Source: CBDDLD01 sp965230605
Lineage (GTDB): Bacteria > Bacteroidota > Bacteroidia > Flavobacteriales > Flavobacteriaceae
Direction: 5' to 3'
Assembly: GCA_965230605.1 (NCBI GenBank)
Contig: CBDDLD010000004.1
Span: forward strand, 310,001-374,000
DNA length: 64,000 nt
The position numbers were made by a program, and so were the translations under genes. Within the stretch, counting starts at the first letter, position 1, and each line of letters opens with the position of its first letter. The notes under the pieces were generated by a model, which saw only the letters and a list, made by a program, of their open reading frames with translations, made no database searches and was not told where the DNA came from. Positions 8,260 through 16,949 of the stretch are shown in pieces.

Positions 8260-9984
8260 TCACTGTTTTATAACCTTTTTTGTTGTTGAACCCGATATCG
8301 TGGATATTTTTAGAAAATAAATTCCCGACTTATAACCTGAAATGTCTAAACGATAGTCATTAAAACTAATATCTGAACGTTGCATCACTAACTGTCCAAG
8401 GTGATTATACAATACTATGGTTTCTAAAGGAGAACCATTACGTATTGTTATAACATCTTTTGATGGATTAGGAATGATAGACAGATTATTGAAATCATAA
8501 TCATCCACAGACAAAGGACTAGAACCTTCAACAATAGTTAAAAGTTGATTTGCTGTTACGTTGTAAATAATGTCTTCATTGCCACTAAGCCATTTGACTT
8601 TCACATAGTCAATAATAGAATGAGGCCCTAAGCCAAAAAATTCTGCACCTGAGTTTTGTGCCAAATAACCCTCGCCACAAAGCGTATAACGGTATTGTTT
8701 ATCGCCCCCATTAGCCGATAACTCAATGACAGAACCTATACCATCTTTGTTACTAGTGGTGCCCTTTAGTTTAACCTTTAACCAATAGTTAGAAGTATTA
8801 GAATTATTTTGCCACAAGAAAATATTTTCGTTATAAACATTACTTACCAGGAGGTCTGCATCACCATCATTATCTACATCGCCAATGGCATTTGAGTAAC
8901 TAGATCTAGTATCTCCGGATAAGCCTACAGCGTCAGGAATATCAAAATTATCACTGCCGTGATTTATGTAGAAGGCAGAAGAAATATAGGAAGGATTTGA
9001 GCCTGTTTCTGAAGCACTAACATAAAGGTCTAGATTGGTATCATTATCTGCATCAAAGAATACGGCACCCCAGCCAACACTATTAAATAAAGTCCCTGTG
9101 GTTTCAGCAATATCTGTAAATGTTCCATCACCATTATTTCTAAAAAATACATTCCCCGTAGGAGAATTGGTGATGTATAGATCAAACCAGCCATCACTGT
9201 TGTAATCGCCAACGGTCACAGTCATAGCATCTATACTGATATCGGTGCCTGTCGCTTCAGCAGCTTCAGTGAATGTGCCATCGCCATTATTGTGGTATAA
9301 TAAGTTGACATGGGTTTCTTTGTCATTAGAAACATAGATATCTTGATAACCATCGTTATTATAATCAAAAAAAGCACTACAGAAAGAAAGGTGGCTGTTT
9401 GTGCCAATTCCAGCAGATATACTGACATTCGTAAAGGTGCCATCACCATTATTCTTGAATAGGAAATTTGGAATGTTTAGAAAAATGTCCCTGTTAGAGA
9501 TAAAGACATCCAAAAAGCCATCATTATCATAATCTCCCCAAGATGCACCGAAAGTTTTTAAATTTTCTGTAGGAAGATTAGAGGATACTGTAGCGTCTTC
9601 AAAATTAAAATCACCTGTGTTTTTGAATAAACGATTTCCGTTAGTGTCACTTGTCACAAACAGATCGTAATCACCATCATTATCGTAATCTACCCAATTC
9701 ACTTGTTTGGTTTGATAATCTATATCAGGGATATTGATGTTTTGCTCAACAAAGATGCCATTGTAGTTTTTATAGAACGTGATACCATATGTACCGTCAG
9801 TGGTTAAGGTAATATCATCCCATCCATCTCTGTCGTAATCAAAGAAAGACACGCCATTACCTAAAAAACTATTACCACAAGTCATACCTAGCCCTAGAAT
9901 ATCTGTATTATCTTCAAACAGTATTTGAGATTGGGAGAGTAGTGGTAAGCATAAAATAGTGAGTAATATGCTAGCCGGACGCAT
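8260..9984 (-). CDS. Secreted FG-GAP/VCBS-repeat protein with ASPIC/UnbV domain and T9SS sorting tail
   Basis: A 574-residue exported protein. The signal peptide starts at ATG 9984; the TTG nine codons upstream is not needed. About nine VCBS/FG-GAP repeats follow (recurring D-x-D-x-D-G-x-x-D loops such as DYDRDGWDD, DYDNDGDYD, DYNSDGWFD, DVDNDGDAD), which bind calcium and form a beta-propeller. Residues of about 400-480 form an ASPIC/UnbV domain (WLKVKLKGTTSNKDGIGSVI, GEGYLAQNSGAEFFGLG). The last 75 residues are a type A T9SS sorting domain (IIPNPSKDVITI, YNHLGQLV, YKSGIYFLKI, TKKVIKQ), which sends the protein to the cell surface or medium. The architecture resembles human CRTAC1; the ligand is unknown. 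Confidence 0.9.
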   Translation of the reverse strand: MRPASILLTILCLPLLSQSQILFEDNTDILGLGMTCGNSFLGNGVSFFDYDRDGWDDITLTTDGTYGITFYKNYNGIFVEQNINIPDIDYQTKQVNWVDYDNDGDYDLFVTSDTNGNRLFKNTGDFNFEDATVSSNLPTENLKTFGASWGDYDNDGFLDVFISNRDIFLNIPNFLFKNNGDGTFTNVSISAGIGTNSHLSFCSAFFDYNNDGYQDIYVSNDKETHVNLLYHNNGDGTFTEAAEATGTDISIDAMTVTVGDYNSDGWFDLYITNSPTGNVFFRNNGDGTFTDIAETTGTLFNSVGWGAVFFDADNDTNLDLYVSASETGSNPSYISSAFYINHGSDNFDIPDAVGLSGDTRSSYSNAIGDVDNDGDADLLVSNVYNENIFLWQNNSNTSNYWLKVKLKGTTSNKDGIGSVIELSANGGDKQYRYTLCGEGYLAQNSGAEFFGLGPHSIIDYVKVKWLSGNEDIIYNVTANQLLTIVEGSSPLSVDDYDFNNLSIIPNPSKDVITIRNGSPLETIVLYNHLGQLVMQRSDISFNDYRLDISGYKSGIYFLKISTISGSTTKKVIKQ

Positions 9985-10043
9985 AATGTTGGTTTTTAGA
10001 GACAAAACCAAAATATTAAATAATTATGAGTATTCAAAATACG

Positions 10044-11585
10044 CTACATACGCATTAACCACTCTTTAACATCAACTTCCTTCTTTATGATGTCTCTAAG
10101 AGCTTCAATCTTAACACGTTTTTGCTCCATGGTATCCCTATGACGAATGGTCACGGTTTGGTCTTCTAAAGTATCATGATCTACTGTAATACAAAAAGGT
10201 GTACCTGCAGCATCTTGCCTTCTGTAACGTCTTCCTACGGCATCTTTTTCATCATAAGTAACACTGAAGTCCCATTTCAAATCATTAATAATTTTCTGAG
10301 CAATTTCAGGTAAACCATCTTTTTTAACTAAAGGTAAAATAGCAGCTTTTGTAGGTGCTAAAACGGCTGGTAGTTTTAAAACGGTACGTGTGGTATTGTT
10401 TTCTAATTCTTCTTCTTCCAGTGCATTAGAGAATACGGCTAAAAACATACGATCTAAACCAATTGAAGTTTCTAGAACATAAGGTGTATAGCTGGTATTA
10501 TCCTCGTGATCGAAATACTGTAGTTTTTTACCCGAAAATTCTTCGTGCTTCTTAAGGTCGAAATCTGTTCTAGAATGTATGCCTTCTAACTCTTTAAATC
10601 CGAATGGGAATTTAAACTCTATATCTGTAGCCGCATCGGCATAATGTGCTAATTTCTCATGGTCATGGAAACGATAATTTTCATCTCCCATTCCCAATGA
10701 AGCGTGCCATTTCATTCGCGTATCTTTCCAATAGTCGAACCATTTTTTTTGCGTTCCCGGTTTAATGAAAAATTGCATTTCCATTTGTTCAAACTCTCGC
10801 ATTCTAAAAATAAATTGACGTGCGACAATTTCATTTCTGAAAGCTTTACCGGTTTGCGCTATTCCGAAAGGTATTTTTAGGCGGCTTGTTTTTTGAACAT
10901 TGAGGAAATTAATAAAAATACCTTGTGCTGTTTCTGGTCTTAAGTACAAGTCCATTGCACTTTCAGCAGAGGCACCTAACTTAGTACCAAACATAAGGTT
11001 GAACTGCTTTACGTCAGTCCAATTATTGCTACCACTAACAGGGCACTTAATATCTAAGTCTTCAATAAGTTGTTTAAAAGCAGCTAGATCACCAGCTTCT
11101 TGAACTTGTGTTAATCGTTCTGTAATCTCATCGATTTGCTTTTGACGACGAAGTACGTTTGGGTTAGTAGCTCTAAATTGTTGCTCATCAAAGGCATCGC
11201 CAAAACGTTTTTTTGCTTTAGTAATATCTTTATCAATTTTCTCTACAATCTTTTCTCGAAAGTCTTCAACTAAAACATCTGCTCTATAACGTTTTTTAGA
11301 ATCTTTATTATCTATTAATGGATCATTAAACGCATCAACATGACCTGAAGCTTTCCATGTGGTTGGGTGCATAAAAATAGCAGCGTCGATGCCTACAATA
11401 TTATCATGCATTTGTACCATGGCTTTCCACCAATAATCGCGTATGTTTTTCTTAAGTTCAACACCGTTTTGAGCATAATCATATACAGCACTTAAACCAT
11501 CATAGATTTCACTACTTTGAAACACATAGCCATACTCTTTGGCATGTGAAATTACTTTCTTAAACTGATCCTCTTTATTTGCCAT
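10044..11585 (-). CDS. glyS: Glycine--tRNA ligase (class II, homodimeric type)
   Basis: A 513-residue enzyme that charges tRNA-Gly in the cytosol. It belongs to the single-chain alpha2 type, not the alpha2beta2 GlyQ/GlyS type. Class II motifs are visible: LRPETAQGIFINF, then motif 2 around AFRNEIVARQFIFRMREFEQME, and motif 3 near ETSIGLDRMFLAVF. The C-terminal anticodon-binding domain starts at VLKLPAVLAPTKAAILPLV. Length is normal for the bacterial homodimeric type. An intrinsic terminator of the upstream gene ends just before its start codon, so it should have its own promoter. Confidence 0.97.
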   Translation of the reverse strand: MANKEDQFKKVISHAKEYGYVFQSSEIYDGLSAVYDYAQNGVELKKNIRDYWWKAMVQMHDNIVGIDAAIFMHPTTWKASGHVDAFNDPLIDNKDSKKRYRADVLVEDFREKIVEKIDKDITKAKKRFGDAFDEQQFRATNPNVLRRQKQIDEITERLTQVQEAGDLAAFKQLIEDLDIKCPVSGSNNWTDVKQFNLMFGTKLGASAESAMDLYLRPETAQGIFINFLNVQKTSRLKIPFGIAQTGKAFRNEIVARQFIFRMREFEQMEMQFFIKPGTQKKWFDYWKDTRMKWHASLGMGDENYRFHDHEKLAHYADAATDIEFKFPFGFKELEGIHSRTDFDLKKHEEFSGKKLQYFDHEDNTSYTPYVLETSIGLDRMFLAVFSNALEEEELENNTTRTVLKLPAVLAPTKAAILPLVKKDGLPEIAQKIINDLKWDFSVTYDEKDAVGRRYRRQDAAGTPFCITVDHDTLEDQTVTIRHRDTMEQKRVKIEALRDIIKKEVDVKEWLMRM

Positions 11586-11590
11586 GCTGC

Positions 11591-11626
11591 AAAAATAAAA
11601 AACCGCTCTAATCTAATAGAACGGTT
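11591..11626 (-). terminator. Intrinsic terminator after the coiled-coil membrane protein gene
   Basis: Read on the minus strand, AACCGTTCTA and TAGAGCGGTT form a 10-bp stem with one G-U pair and a 6-base loop, followed by TTTTATTTTT. It lies between the stop of the 11650-12534 gene and the glyS start. Confidence 0.85.
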
Positions 11627-11649
11627 TCTGTAAAATTATACGTTGGATG

Positions 11650-12534
11650 TTATTTTAATTCTATAGTAGTGCTACCAATCTTTCTGCTTTTATGAAAAAC
11701 ATTAATAAAATAATAGCCTCTCATAAATGCTTCATCCTCTTTCGTAGCAACAACTGAGGTACAAACTTCTATAGCTTCATTATTATAATCAACAATTTCT
11801 TTATTGCTGTATATCAAAGAATTACTACCAAAACTTACAGATCCTCTATCTGCTACGACATTATTCCTTGGATTAACGATCTGAACATAGATCTCTTTTT
11901 CTCCTTTTTCTGTAAGTGGATTTTCAGATAGTGTAATACATACATCAATGGCATTTGCCTTTCTGGCACGAGCAGTGTAGCGTTTCTTTCCTAATATTTT
12001 CTTATAAGCTTGTGCATCTATACGTGCAGCTGTTAAAAGTGAAGCCTTATCTATGGTTTCATTAAGAGATGCGTTAGTTTCAACGAGCTCTGCAATGGCT
12101 TTATCTTTCTTTTCTATGGAGTTGATTGCCACGCGTTTTTCGTTCTCTAATTTTTGATTAGCAAAATTAAGAGAATCAATTGCCCGAAGTAGCACTTTAT
12201 TCTTAGATTTTAATACTATAAGTTGTTGTTTAAACCTACTTACAATACTTAGATCACTTTTTAATAGTCTTAGTGAATCTAAGGCAAGTTTGGTTTCGGT
12301 TTTGGCTTCCTGGAGCTGAGAAGACATGAGACTATAATCTCTATTTAAACCATCATAGCTATCTAACATTTCTGAAAGTTCACTTTCTATCAGATGTTTT
12401 TCCTGTTCTAAGAATTGTTCGTGGGATTTAATGGATTTATAATTCGTAAAACTTAGAACCGATAAAACTGCTAGTGCAACTATTAAAGAACTTATAATTA
12501 ATCTGTAGTTAAATAATTGAGGGTTAACTATCAT
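11650..12534 (-). CDS. Membrane-anchored coiled-coil protein, unknown function
   Basis: A 294-residue protein. Residues of about 10-30 form one transmembrane helix or uncleaved signal anchor (LIISSLIVALAVLSVLSF). Residues of about 35-170 are charged and heptad-rich, predicting a long coiled coil. A C-terminal beta-rich domain (about 195-294, DVCITLSENPLTEKGEKEIYVQIVNP to GSTTIELK) probably sits in the periplasm. I recall similar proteins in other Flavobacteriia but no established function. It is divergent from comF and ends in a terminator before glyS, so it is likely a single-gene transcript. Confidence 0.75.
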   Translation of the reverse strand: MIVNPQLFNYRLIISSLIVALAVLSVLSFTNYKSIKSHEQFLEQEKHLIESELSEMLDSYDGLNRDYSLMSSQLQEAKTETKLALDSLRLLKSDLSIVSRFKQQLIVLKSKNKVLLRAIDSLNFANQKLENEKRVAINSIEKKDKAIAELVETNASLNETIDKASLLTAARIDAQAYKKILGKKRYTARARKANAIDVCITLSENPLTEKGEKEIYVQIVNPRNNVVADRGSVSFGSNSLIYSNKEIVDYNNEAIEVCTSVVATKEDEAFMRGYYFINVFHKSRKIGSTTIELK

Positions 12535-12600
12535 AATTAATTTCTTAAATTGTTGCGAAAATATATATAATGGTTGTCTAACTTTATTTTATTCGATTAA

Positions 12601-13281
12601 GTGGTAATAAATTTGTTGAATTTGTTTTTTCCTGAAGTTTGTGAAACCTGTAGTGTTTTGCTTAAGGATAATGAAAAACTAATCTGTACCGATTGCAGAC
12701 ATGAATTACCAGTAACAGATTATCATAAAAAGGAGGATGATTCAGTAAAGAAAATACTGTATGGGCGAGTAAAACTTCAACATGCAACAGCATTACTTCA
12801 TTTCTCTAAACGAGGTGTTACTCAACAATTACTTCACAAATTAAAATATAAAGGACATGAGAATATCGGTGTCTATATGGGAAAGTGGATGGGCACTGAA
12901 TTAAAGGCATGTGATGCTTACAGAGATATAGATGTGGTAGTACCTGTACCATTGCACAAGAAAAAATTAAGAAAGCGAGGCTATAACCAAGTGGCTAAGT
13001 TTGGGAAAGAGATAGCTGCTGCATTAAATATAGACTATAATGATAAGGTGTTATTAAAAAGAACTTCGGTTAGAACACAAGTGTTTAAGAGCCGCACAAC
13101 GCGATATAATGAGGATGATAACTTGTTCGAAATTCAAAATGGAGAACAGTTGATGAATAAGAATATTTTACTTGTGGATGATATCATTACTACCGGAGCA
13201 ACGGTGGAAGCTTGCGCTCATGCGCTTAATAAAATAGAAGGCATTCGTCTTAGTTTGGCAACGTTAGCAATTGCAGACTAA
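12601..13281 (+). CDS. comF: ComF family phosphoribosyltransferase-like protein
   Basis: A 226-residue cytosolic protein with the ComF layout. An N-terminal zinc finger has two Cys pairs (VCETC and ICTDC). A PRTase fold follows with VPVPLHKKKLRKRGYNQ and the PRPP-binding loop ILLVDDIITTGATV. ComF proteins are needed for natural DNA uptake in Bacillus and Haemophilus; the activity in Bacteroidota is not established. The start is GTG: an in-frame TAA directly precedes it and no ATG is available before the zinc finger. The next gene follows after 62 bases. Confidence 0.93.
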   Translation: MVINLLNLFFPEVCETCSVLLKDNEKLICTDCRHELPVTDYHKKEDDSVKKILYGRVKLQHATALLHFSKRGVTQQLLHKLKYKGHENIGVYMGKWMGTELKACDAYRDIDVVVPVPLHKKKLRKRGYNQVAKFGKEIAAALNIDYNDKVLLKRTSVRTQVFKSRTTRYNEDDNLFEIQNGEQLMNKNILLVDDIITTGATVEACAHALNKIEGIRLSLATLAIAD

Positions 13282-13343
13282 TTTTTTCGTTAGTAAGTAA
13301 TTATATTGTTAATTTGCTGAAAATTTCTACGGATTTTATATCA

Positions 13344-14945
13344 ATGAATTTTATCAAAAATTGTCTTTACTTTTTACTACTCATTAGTGTATGTAGTTGT
13401 GCTAACAGAGGGCGGCCATCTGGAGGAGAAATAGATACGGATCCCCCGGTAATATTAAGGACAGTCCCCGAGAATTTTACTACGAATTTTAAGAGCAAAG
13501 AAATTAAGATATACTTTGATGAATTTGTCAAGCTAAAAAATCTACAGCAGCAACTTATTGTGTCTCCACCAATGGATAATGCACCAGAGATTACACCTTT
13601 AGGTTCTGCGAACAGATACATAACTATAAAGATTAAGGATACATTAAAAGAAAACACAACCTACGCAATTAATTTTGGACAAAGTATTGTGGATAATAAT
13701 GAAGAGAACCCTTACCCATATTACCGTTATGTTTTCTCCACAGGGTCATCCATAGACTCATTATCAGTTAAAGGTGCCGTTTTGGATGCTGAAAATAGAG
13801 AGCCAGATACATTTATATCTGTAGCTTTATATGAAGTAGACTCTAGCTATACCGATTCTATAGTGTACAAAGAAAAACCAAAGTATATTACTAATACCTT
13901 AGATAGCTTAACTACATTTAGTATAGATAATATTAAAGCTGGGACCTACAGGTTAATTGCTCTAAAGGATGAAAACGGAAACTTTACATACCAACAAAAA
14001 ACAGATAAAATAGGATTCCATGATACCTTTATTACAGTTCCGAATGATTCAGTATATACATTAAAACTGTTTAAAGAAGAAACCCCATTTAAGGCCTTCA
14101 AACCAAAACAAATAGCAGAGCAGCGTATTGCTTTTCCGTATGAAGGGGATTATAAAGACATGGAGATAGCTCTGATAGAAAAACAGTCGGATAGTTTTAG
14201 ATATAGAATAACAAAAGACCCAAAAACAGATAGTCTTTATTATTGGTATAAACCTAAGTTTAATGTAGACTCTACATTATTTATTGTGAAAAATAAAACC
14301 TATCTAGATACACTTAACCATAAGTTTAGGGCGTTAAAGCCAGATTCATTAACCATTAATGCTTTACAGACCGGGACTATAAATTTCTATTCAGATTTTA
14401 CTTTGGAAGGTTCCATTCCTTTTGAAAATATTGATGCGTCAAAAATCAAAATCATTGATAAAGATTCTATTGATGTTCCTTTTGAAGTAAAGTATGATTC
14501 ACTTTTCAACCGATATGAATTTCCAATAAAACTTGAAGAAGATCAAAAGTATAGTATGACGCTATTGCCTGAGGCTCTTACAGACTTTTATGAGAATACT
14601 AACGACACTATTTTCTACAATTTCAGAACAAAACTAGAATCGGATTATGGTGCGGTAAGAATGCGTTTAGTTAATGCCAAATATCCTGTTATTGTTCAGC
14701 TATTGGATGATAGAGGCGAGGTAAAATTTGAACGATCTGCAAATAAAGATCAACCATTTGATTTTAGACAAATTGATCCAAAAAAGTATTATTTGAGAGT
14801 TATTTTTGATGCAAATGGCAATGGTAAGTGGGACACAGGAAACTATTTAAAGGGTATTCAACCAGAACGCATAAGTTATTTCCCTGCACTCTTAGATGTT
14901 AGATCTGGATGGGATCTTGTAGAAGAATTTATACTGTTAGACTAA
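13344..14945 (+). CDS. Lipoprotein with N-terminal SbsA/Big_5 Ig-like domain
   Basis: A 533-residue outer-membrane lipoprotein starting at ATG 13344, where a lipoprotein signal begins (LLLISVCSC, lipidated Cys17 or, more likely, Cys19). The longer reading from a TTG at 13314 has no support. The mature N-terminus (GGEIDTDPPVILRTVPENFTTNF, IKIYFDEFVKL, LIVSPP) is the signature of the bacterial Ig-like Big_5/SbsA domain. The rest is beta-rich with an acidic DANGNGKWDTGNYLKGIQPE segment near the C-terminus that looks like a calcium loop. Function is unknown. Its 3' end overlaps the convergent omega-amidase gene by 17 bases. Confidence 0.85.
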   Translation: MNFIKNCLYFLLLISVCSCANRGRPSGGEIDTDPPVILRTVPENFTTNFKSKEIKIYFDEFVKLKNLQQQLIVSPPMDNAPEITPLGSANRYITIKIKDTLKENTTYAINFGQSIVDNNEENPYPYYRYVFSTGSSIDSLSVKGAVLDAENREPDTFISVALYEVDSSYTDSIVYKEKPKYITNTLDSLTTFSIDNIKAGTYRLIALKDENGNFTYQQKTDKIGFHDTFITVPNDSVYTLKLFKEETPFKAFKPKQIAEQRIAFPYEGDYKDMEIALIEKQSDSFRYRITKDPKTDSLYYWYKPKFNVDSTLFIVKNKTYLDTLNHKFRALKPDSLTINALQTGTINFYSDFTLEGSIPFENIDASKIKIIDKDSIDVPFEVKYDSLFNRYEFPIKLEEDQKYSMTLLPEALTDFYENTNDTIFYNFRTKLESDYGAVRMRLVNAKYPVIVQLLDDRGEVKFERSANKDQPFDFRQIDPKKYYLRVIFDANGNGKWDTGNYLKGIQPERISYFPALLDVRSGWDLVEEFILLD

Positions 14946-15711
14946 ACGTATCTCTATCGTTTAAAAAGTTCAGCTTATTTCTATAGTGTCTTATATGTGA
15001 TTGATCTAATGTGATAACTTCTACACCTTCTTTTCCGTCTAGAATTTTATCCATTCGTTTGCCTAGAACATCATAAGCACCAGAATGTCCGGTATATTCA
15101 TAATTATTACCATCTAAGCCAACACGATTAACACCAATGCAATAACACATGTTCTCTATAGCTCTAGCCTTTAAAAGCGTATCCCATGCATCAATTCTAA
15201 CTTTCGGCCAGTTAGCAACATAGATTAGAAGATCATAATCTTCTTTATTTCTAGCCCAAACAGGGAAGCGTAAATCGTAGCAGATTAATGGACATATCTT
15301 CCAGCCTTTATATTCTATAATCAGTTTTTCAACACCAGCTTCATAGACTTCATGCTCGCCAGCTAGAGTAAATGTATGTCTTTTATCATAGGATTGTATA
15401 GTTCCTTCAGGTCCTACAAGTAGTAATCTATTATAATAGTTGTCATTTTCTTTAATAACAAGACTCCCTGTAATGGCAGTGTTTTTTTCTTTAGCCATAT
15501 TTTTCATCCACGTTACGGTTTCTCCATCCATAGTTTCTGCCACTTCAGAAGCATTCATGGTAAAACCGGAATTAAACATCTCAGGAAGTATAATGAGATC
15601 AACGTTTTGTTGAATTGAATTGATCTTATCTTCGAAATTAATTCGATTTTGAAGTGCGTTTTCCCAAATGAGATGAGATTGGATTATAGCGACATTTAAT
15701 AAGTTTTGCAT
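14929..15711 (-). CDS. Omega-amidase / nitrilase-family carbon-nitrogen hydrolase
   Basis: A 260-residue nitrilase-superfamily enzyme resembling E. coli YafV. The Glu-Lys-Cys triad is clear: LPEMFNSGF, SYDKRHTF and CYDLRFPVW. Omega-amidases hydrolyse alpha-ketoglutaramate or alpha-ketosuccinamate, the products of glutamine- or asparagine-dependent transaminases. I start at ATG 15711; the TTG two codons earlier is less likely. The methionine-type aminotransferase gene lies 1.2 kb away on the same strand, separated by an opposite-strand serine hydrolase. This pairing fits the glutamine transaminase plus omega-amidase step of methionine salvage, as inference. Confidence 0.92.
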   Translation of the reverse strand: MQNLLNVAIIQSHLIWENALQNRINFEDKINSIQQNVDLIILPEMFNSGFTMNASEVAETMDGETVTWMKNMAKEKNTAITGSLVIKENDNYYNRLLLVGPEGTIQSYDKRHTFTLAGEHEVYEAGVEKLIIEYKGWKICPLICYDLRFPVWARNKEDYDLLIYVANWPKVRIDAWDTLLKARAIENMCYCIGVNRVGLDGNNYEYTGHSGAYDVLGKRMDKILDGKEGVEVITLDQSHIRHYRNKLNFLNDRDTFSLTV

Positions 15712-15788
15712 ACTCAAAATTACTGTTTTTAAACAGGATTTAAAATTTAATATGTAATTTGAAACTCTTAATTTATTTCAACAAGTTT

Positions 15789-16949
15789 ATGAAGCCAATC
15801 CATAGATACATTACCCTTTTTTTTATCACATTATCCGTTCTAACCCTAGAAGCACAATCATCTTATTTTCCTGAAGCACAATCAGAATGGGAGCATAGAT
15901 CAGCGCATAGTTTTGGAATAGATACAACACAATTAAGTAAAGCTATAACATTTGCCAAGAATAATGAGTATTCTGGGTCTAGAGATCTAAGAATAGCGAT
16001 ACTAAAAGGATTTGAAAGAGAACCATTTCATGAGATTTTAGGACCAACAAAAAAACGCGGTGGTCCGGCAGGAATAATATTGAAAGATGGTTATATGATT
16101 GCCAAATGGGGCGATATTAAACGTGTAGATATGACATTTAGCGTGACCAAAAGTTTCTTATCTACTGTAGCAGGATTGGCGGTAGATAAAGGACTAATTA
16201 AAGACGAAACGGACAAAGCTAAAGATTATGTATGGGATGGTACATTTGACGGAGCGCATAACTCTAAAATAACATGGCAACATCTTCTACAACAAAACTC
16301 GGATTGGTCTGGTGAATTATGGGGTGGTAAAGATTGGGCAGATCGACCCCCTAGAAAGGGAGGATTAGACGATTGGAAAAATAGAGGACTGAGAGAACCG
16401 GGGACCGTTATGGAGTATAATGATGTAAGAGTTAATGTATTAGCATATTCATTATTACAGGTCTGGAGAAAACCTCTACCGCAGGTATTAAAAGAGGAAG
16501 TGATGGATAAGATTGGGGCATCTACAACCTGGCGGTGGTTTGGCTATGATAAGGCATGGACCACCATCGATGGGTTGCAAATGAAATCCGTCACAGGAGG
16601 AGGGCATTCAGGAGCAGGACTGTTTATTTCTGCTGAAGATATGGCACGTTTTGGACTACTTTTCTTAAATGATGGTACTTGGAATGGACAACAACTCATA
16701 AGCAAGGATTGGATTAAAAGAGCTATTAAGCCATCAACTCCAAATGTAAACTATGGATACATGTGGTGGCTTAATAAAAAGGGAAGTCGTCATTGGGAAA
16801 ATGTATCAGAAGATATATACTATGCAGCTGGTTTTGGAGGCAACTTTATTATTGTAGATAAGAAGCATAATGTTGTTGTAGTTACCCGTTGGTTAGAGCC
16901 TTCAAGGATTAAAACATTCATGCAGACGCTGACTAAAGCGTTAGACTAG
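15789..16949 (+). CDS. Secreted beta-lactamase-family serine hydrolase
   Basis: A 386-residue protein of the class C beta-lactamase/esterase fold. It starts at ATG 15789, where a signal peptide begins and is cleaved near LTLEAQ. A TTG ten codons upstream is not needed. The nucleophile motif SxxK is seen as FSVTKSF and the Tyr-x-Asn position as EYNDVRVN. The later GGGHSGAGLFISAEDMARFG and YGYMWWLN segments are typical of the family. It may be an esterase or a D-amino-acid peptide hydrolase; the substrate cannot be read from the sequence. It sits between the omega-amidase and aminotransferase genes on the opposite strand and overlaps the latter by 4 bases. Confidence 0.9.
   Translation: MKPIHRYITLFFITLSVLTLEAQSSYFPEAQSEWEHRSAHSFGIDTTQLSKAITFAKNNEYSGSRDLRIAILKGFEREPFHEILGPTKKRGGPAGIILKDGYMIAKWGDIKRVDMTFSVTKSFLSTVAGLAVDKGLIKDETDKAKDYVWDGTFDGAHNSKITWQHLLQQNSDWSGELWGGKDWADRPPRKGGLDDWKNRGLREPGTVMEYNDVRVNVLAYSLLQVWRKPLPQVLKEEVMDKIGASTTWRWFGYDKAWTTIDGLQMKSVTGGGHSGAGLFISAEDMARFGLLFLNDGTWNGQQLISKDWIKRAIKPSTPNVNYGYMWWLNKKGSRHWENVSEDIYYAAGFGGNFIIVDKKHNVVVVTRWLEPSRIKTFMQTLTKALD

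Noticed and set aside
9030..9449. Two minus-strand frames rich in Met and Ile inside the FG-GAP gene
   Set aside because: They are out-of-frame shadows of the calcium-loop repeats; codon use and composition are abnormal and the repeat frame explains the region.
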